Shown here one piece after another: positions 60,601 through 64,000 of a DNA stretch of 64,000 nt. Numbering within the stretch: position 1 is the first letter of the stretch; each line of letters begins with the position of its first letter. The position numbers and the translations under genes are program-made. This stretch comes from Lumbricus rubellus (taxonomy: Eukaryota > Annelida > Clitellata > Crassiclitellata > Lumbricidae). The stretch lies in the NCBI GenBank assembly GCA_945859605.1, contig OX243825.1, positions 22,235,894 to 22,299,893 on the forward strand, in the 5' to 3' direction. Under the pieces are notes generated by a model that ran no database searches, was not told the DNA's origin, and was given only the letters and a program-made list of their open reading frames with translations.

Positions 60601-63354
60601 ATAATTTTTATTTTATTTTAAAGAAACGCACAGAATTACCAACCATTGGAAAATTATCCACAAGATACTGGAAAGAATCTGGATACGTGGCAAAGTCGAC
60701 ACATGACACCGACTCAATCACTATGACGACAACACGTGACAACTTTATCTGGCGAAGCAACTTACACCATCTGTAAAAACATAACCACAACATATTTTAC
60801 ACCATCTGTAACAAAACATCACCACAACATATTTTACACCATCTGTAACAAAAACATCACCACAACATATTTTACACCATCTGTAACAAAAACATCACCA
60901 CAACATATTTTACACCATCTGTAACAAAAACATCACCACAACATATTTTACACCATCTTAATTAGCACAGTCAGCACTATTGATATGCCTCAAAGGTTAT
61001 GGCAATACAAGTGTCAAGCTAACTACTGTAACAAGGGCTGACTCAGTCCTCCACTTTCTGGAGGTGATAGTTAAACGAGCAGTAGAGGATGGAACCAGTG
61101 CCTAATAGGCTGCCATACAGTCAAAGGCCTCTCTCACATAATCTACAGATACACGCTGTGATTTGTTGATTGGAAAGGAAATTTATCACCAGAACGCTGT
61201 GTCTATAGATGACTTGTTCAATGCTAACATTTCAGTAATTTTAGTAAACTTGTGATTTAATTTGTAAGTTTTATTACCAATTATTACTTCGATGCATCAT
61301 AACGATGTTTTAGGTCACTTTGTGCGTTTGCAAGTGGAGTAATAAAGAAAATACTTACTTACTTACTTTTAAAATCAACTCTTGGTCCACTAGTTATCAT
61401 GTGTTCCTATTATTTATATGACTTATACAATTAATTTTTCTTGGATTGAACAAAGAACAATATGTAGACTACAGGGAAGCAGCCAAAATCGCATTCTCTA
61501 TTTTTCTGTGCCATATAAGGTTCACCACAATTAAATGTTGTCTTGAACTCCCAAACCTCTGCCTTGTCAGACGTTTTTGCTTCACAGCCTTCACAAAACT
61601 ATTTATTTAGCTGATGAATATAACTCACTAAACTACAGGGCATGATGGTATTACTGCGAAGATGTACTGTTTTTTCGAATTAAATGACTGTGTGCTAATG
61701 TTTACAAATACCTTCTCTTGAACTTGCATTTCCAAGCCAATGGAAACATTCTTGAATGGAATTTTCTGAATGTTTAATGTTTCTGATAGCTAACAGATAG
61801 ATAAGTGTCAACCCAATTAGTATCCAATATCACATCAGAGCCACATATATAGAAAATTCCTAATTCCACAGCAAACATAGGTACAGTGAAAACTTTCTAT
61901 ACAGAGAAGCCAACCTACCGTGGCTTGTAACTTGCAGCAGGTCCCTGCAGTGCATAGAGCAGCAGATGTTGAATATCCATTGGATAAATGACCGGAACTT
62001 CCTGACCATTCTCTTGACCGCCTTGCACTGGATTAACCAGTAAATCATCAAGCGTTAGGAAGATCTTAGGCAGTTGCTGCAGAAAAACAAAAAAGCTTAT
62101 CACGCACTCTTCTCATTTGTTATGAAAAACATGGTAAGACAGAAGCATCCAAACACTATATAGTAAATACCAAAATGAATAAACAAACTGTAGATTCCTT
62201 AGTGGTTGCATAGCACTACAATGTCCCAACAGTTACTATCTCAGAGGCAAACCAAAAACCTTCACCCTCCACATCACAAGGACAGCCCTACAGCTTTAAG
62301 GCTACATCGTCAGATATATGTACAGAAGAAGGCCGCAATTCTTTTCGTTAAACTGTCTTAACAATTTAGCGACATCGGTTTTCAGTGCACATTCATCGCT
62401 ACAGTGTTAATTAAGCCATTAAATCATCATTGAACGTTCGAATCATGCTATCATTGGGTCAATTAAGTAAATTTTTGCCCTCTTCAGTCTGTCTTTTGCA
62501 ACCCATATAAGAAATATCAAATAATAAAAAATATCTGTTTTTATTAAAAGAGACGAATCGGAGTGTCACACCCCACCAAGTTAGTTACATGTCGAAGCAC
62601 ATTCACGAGAAATAAATGAAAAAATACAGAACACTGTCAGTGGTCGGTGGCAAAATACATGCATACATGACATTAAAATTGGGTTCAATAAATATAAATG
62701 AATTAAAAAATATTCTGCAAATATGTAATTAAATAATTGTTATCGTTACCATTGCAATCTTCTGTCGTTCTCTTAGTCTTGCTCGTAGACTTGCTAGTTC
62801 TTCACTGGTTACAACTTTTTGTTCAATTACCTCCAGTGACTTATTCACTTCTGCATCAAGTTGTTTAAACTTCTAAGCAAAAAACAGAAAAAATTAATAG
62901 ATCACCATTAGCATCTTATATCATCTGTGTCTCTAAGATCATATAATCAGACATAGTGTTCTTGCATATCTTGACATATGTAGTGTTGATAGCCTCCCAT
63001 CTGCATATTAGGAACCTAACAAGACAAAAACAAAACCGCAAGAACATGCTACATGTTCGTATCACCCTAAACTCTTGCGTAACTGAGACTATGCTCTTCA
63101 AACAAAGAATACATGTAGTATTTTGAGAATGACGTGTAAACAAGAGCTATAAAATTATTCCCGGTTATTATGAAGACCAAACTGCATGCCACGTTTAGTT
63201 CAACTTGGCATACAATACAGTTATATCGGCAAAATCGCTAATGTAATATTCAGGTAATTACTTTTTCAGCTGGCTCATCTTTTTCGACTAATTCCAGAAG
63301 CACTTCAAGTTTCCGTTTCTTCGATAGTTGACGTTTTTCTTTTTTACAGGACAT
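51660..63354 (-). CDS. REXO5: REXO5-like DEDDh RNA exonuclease, 14 exons
   Basis: Exons in transcript order: 63262-63354, 62750-62872, 61919-62076, 60644-60770, 59803-59923, 58918-59103, 58161-58246, 57330-57448, 56131-56269, 55200-55300, 54560-54648, 53518-53781, 52522-52712, 51660-51812. Every junction is phase-consistent; total 649 residues. The N-terminus is lysine-rich (KKEKRQLSKKRK), consistent with nuclear import. The exonuclease domain shows Exo I FAIDCEM (D295, E297), Exo II VLVGQSLNNDLHALE (D379), HPYVIDTS (D392) and Exo III GHNPREDALATMEL (H428, D433), so all DEDDh metal ligands are present. The upstream part (DIQHLLLYAL, PRWC, AEELFRVPL) matches the REXO5/NEF-sp layout. Known: REXO5 trims 3' ends of rRNA and snoRNA in the nucleus. 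The C-terminal RRMs of the human protein are not obvious, and the protein is shorter. The intron after exon 12 uses a GC donor. The last two exons were assigned from phase plus splice sites and are the least certain. Confidence 0.85.
52250..52520. repeat. ATT/ATA trinucleotide-rich tract in a REXO5 intron
   Basis: TTATTATTACCA-type units fill ~270 bases up to the donor of the penultimate coding exon at 52521. A non-repeat stretch lies in the middle (52340-52385). Confidence 0.9.
52800..53040. repeat. Degenerate TATACTTT-AGTTTTG tandem repeat
   Basis: Repeats of roughly TTTTAGTTTTGTATACTTTGG, 20-30 bases long and variable, in an intron of the REXO5-like gene. Confidence 0.8.
53805..54150 (+). 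repeat. tRNA-derived SINE pair, copy B (REXO5 intron)
   Basis: A tRNA-like head at about 53811-53880 (GTGGCCGATTGGTTAGAGTGG as A-box arm, GGGTTCGGTCCC as B-box) precedes a second, related unit starting near 53927 (B-box GAGGTTTGAATCC). That unit has the shared SINE body CTTGGGCAAGTCGTTCACTC, GTGAAACTC, GTCCGCTCTGCATTCAGGAG and a tail AACAAGTGCACATACAAAC. No intact functional tRNA gene is claimed. Confidence 0.75.
55415..55725 (+). repeat. tRNA-derived SINE, copy C, with internal tandem repeat
   Basis: B-box CAGGTTCAAATC near 55461 and the shared body (GAGCAAGTCCTTCACTCG, GCGTGAAACTCCAATGCAG). The 3' part is expanded by 45-bp units (GAGTGGGAGAACCTCGAGTA start) at about 55586-55685. Confidence 0.8.
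57203..57345 (-). repeat. 46-bp minisatellite copying the exon 8 splice donor
   Basis: Three units of CGTTATGTTAATTGTAAAAG-type sequence, period 46. The right-most unit overlaps the end of REXO5 exon 8 and contains its donor (ACACA|GTCAGT on the minus strand). The other two units carry ACACAATCAGT at the same place and so lack the GT. Confidence 0.85.
57888..58021 (+). pseudogene. LINE ORF2 C-terminal fragment (REXO5 intron)
   Basis: The frame reads LQWNALLATIHSQI, then CLKTFLFSKGS before TAG, matching the WN-LP...LKT-LF ending of LINE reverse-transcriptase ORFs. It is antisense to the host gene. Confidence 0.6.
58485..58705 (+). repeat. tRNA-derived SINE, copy D (REXO5 intron)
   Basis: Best-preserved copy. 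Head GTGGTGTGGTGGTGGCATTG, B-box GAGGTTCGAATCC (58532-58544), body CTTGGGTAAGTCCTTCACTC, GTGAAACTCCGATGCAGTGT, CTGGAGCGCCTCTGAGTAG, tail AACAAGTGCACATACAAAC. Confidence 0.85.
60220..60300 (+). repeat. Dispersed repeat fragment (pair of 42842-42925)
   Basis: GTGTCACCCTCCTCCAGGC, TTGGGACTGGCACTGCCAAAG and GAGCAGTG are shared with 42855-42915. The family is unnamed. Confidence 0.65.
60766..60958 (-). repeat. 38-bp minisatellite copying the exon 4 splice acceptor
   Basis: About five units with period ~38 (ACACCATCTGTAACAAAAAC core on the plus strand). On the minus strand each unit reads TTTTTGTTACAG|ATGGTGTAA, the same text as the real acceptor and first bases of REXO5 exon 4 at 60770. Confidence 0.9.
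61318..61372 (-). repeat. Dispersed retroelement tail (pair of 31855-31912)
   Basis: GTGCGTTTGCAAGTGGAGT, AATAAAGAAAATACTTACTT is the reverse complement of the sequence at 31857-31905. Confidence 0.65.
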
Positions 63355-63491
63355 TTTCAACGTTTAAGCACCAAATCCAAAACACGAGGTCCCACATAGA
63401 AAAAAAAAATAGCTAGAACGGAACCAAATAAACTTTCATTTCTATTTCCGGTTTGGTTAAGTTCATCAGTGGTGTTGCTGGGCAGTGCTGG

Positions 63492-63527
63492 CAAAGACCT
63501 TTAAGTTACGTAACTTAAAGGTCTTTG
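63492..63527. promoter_or_regulatory. 36-bp perfect palindrome upstream of the REXO5-like gene
   Basis: CAAAGACCTTTAAGTTAC and its exact reverse complement abut with no spacer, centred at 63509/63510, ~155 bases upstream of the REXO5-like ATG. It could be a dimeric factor site or a hairpin-forming sequence. No direct evidence for either. Confidence 0.7.
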
Positions 63528-64000
63528 GTGCTGGTGCTGCTATTTGCTAGCTTACGTATTGCCACTCACTTCAACGAAGAGTGTAATCTCTTCAATTATT
63601 GACGACTGTCACGACTTTATGGAGTCTAGCCTATTGCACCTTTCATACCTGACGAAATGGTAGAGGCAAAATAGCTGTCCTCGCTGGAATGTGTAGACCG
63701 TAGAGAGGAATTTTGGGTTGGAAATCATCAGGAGAGAGAAAGAGAGACAGACAGACAGAATACAGAGAGAAGGGTTGTAAGACAGCCTGGAAGAAATTAC
63801 CAGACCATGGCAAGCGTGTTACAACACAGGAATCTAAAATTTCTGACCAGACGGGTTGTCGAAACACCGGACTGTGCGGTTCATTATGGGACACCTGGCA
63901 AGCTCACGGAATAATTGAAAAAATTAATGGCATGCACCCCGACTTTTTAGCTAGAAGTATGCTACGAACTTTTCAAAGTGACAGCTAGGTTTTCAGCCAA
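63528..64000. other. Right-hand end of the window
   Basis: Upstream flank of the exonuclease gene, with a short GACA run near 63748-63759. No recognisable exon. Confidence 0.4.

Overview
This is a window of animal (metazoan) nuclear DNA. It has spliced genes with GT-AG introns, long AT-rich introns, tRNA-derived SINEs, LINE tails, hAT-type MITEs and LTR retrotransposons. The housekeeping genes (3-hydroxyacyl-CoA dehydrogenase, peroxisomal dienoyl-CoA reductase, cytoplasmic-type actin, REXO5-like RNA exonuclease) fit a marine invertebrate, perhaps a deuterostome. The sequence alone does not settle the phylum.

Layout. 1-782 (+): the last two exons of an HADH-type gene. 783-8200: gene-poor, with degenerate direct repeats, a SINE and a LINE remnant. 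8205-9923 (-) and 32345-34060 (-): two paralogous single-coding-exon genes for zinc-ribbon/LRAT-domain/membrane proteins, a local duplication. Between them lie two full-length, near-intact copies of one LTR retroelement, both on the minus strand (12483-20303 and 24481-31795). 35742-41603 (+): an eight-exon DECR2-like gene with a hAT MITE in one intron. 44561-48022 (-): a two-exon actin gene with TATA-like and CArG boxes upstream. 46.3-50 kb: a dense microsatellite cluster in and upstream of actin. 51660-63354 (-): a 14-exon REXO5-like DEDDh exonuclease gene containing four tRNA-derived SINE segments, a LINE fragment and two minisatellites that each copy one of the gene's own splice junctions.

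The most unusual object is the retroelement. Each copy encodes one ~1175-residue protein: a coiled-coil N-terminus, a Gag domain, a CCHC knuckle and a retropepsin-like protease. These are fused to a C-terminal module that closely resembles the cellular protein ZCCHC24 (a CCHC knuckle followed by a 3CxxC-type zinc finger). No reverse transcriptase, RNase H or integrase is visible. The first ~196 codons lie inside the LTR, so the primer-binding site falls within the reading frame. LTR pairs are nearly identical by eye, target-site duplications are present and both long frames are open, so the family looks young and probably depends on a helper element. The two copies differ at the extreme C-terminus, where copy 2 has lost the last zinc-ligand pair through a one-base deletion.

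All exon coordinates were worked out by hand from reading frame, splice consensus, phase and family resemblance. No alignments or searches were run.
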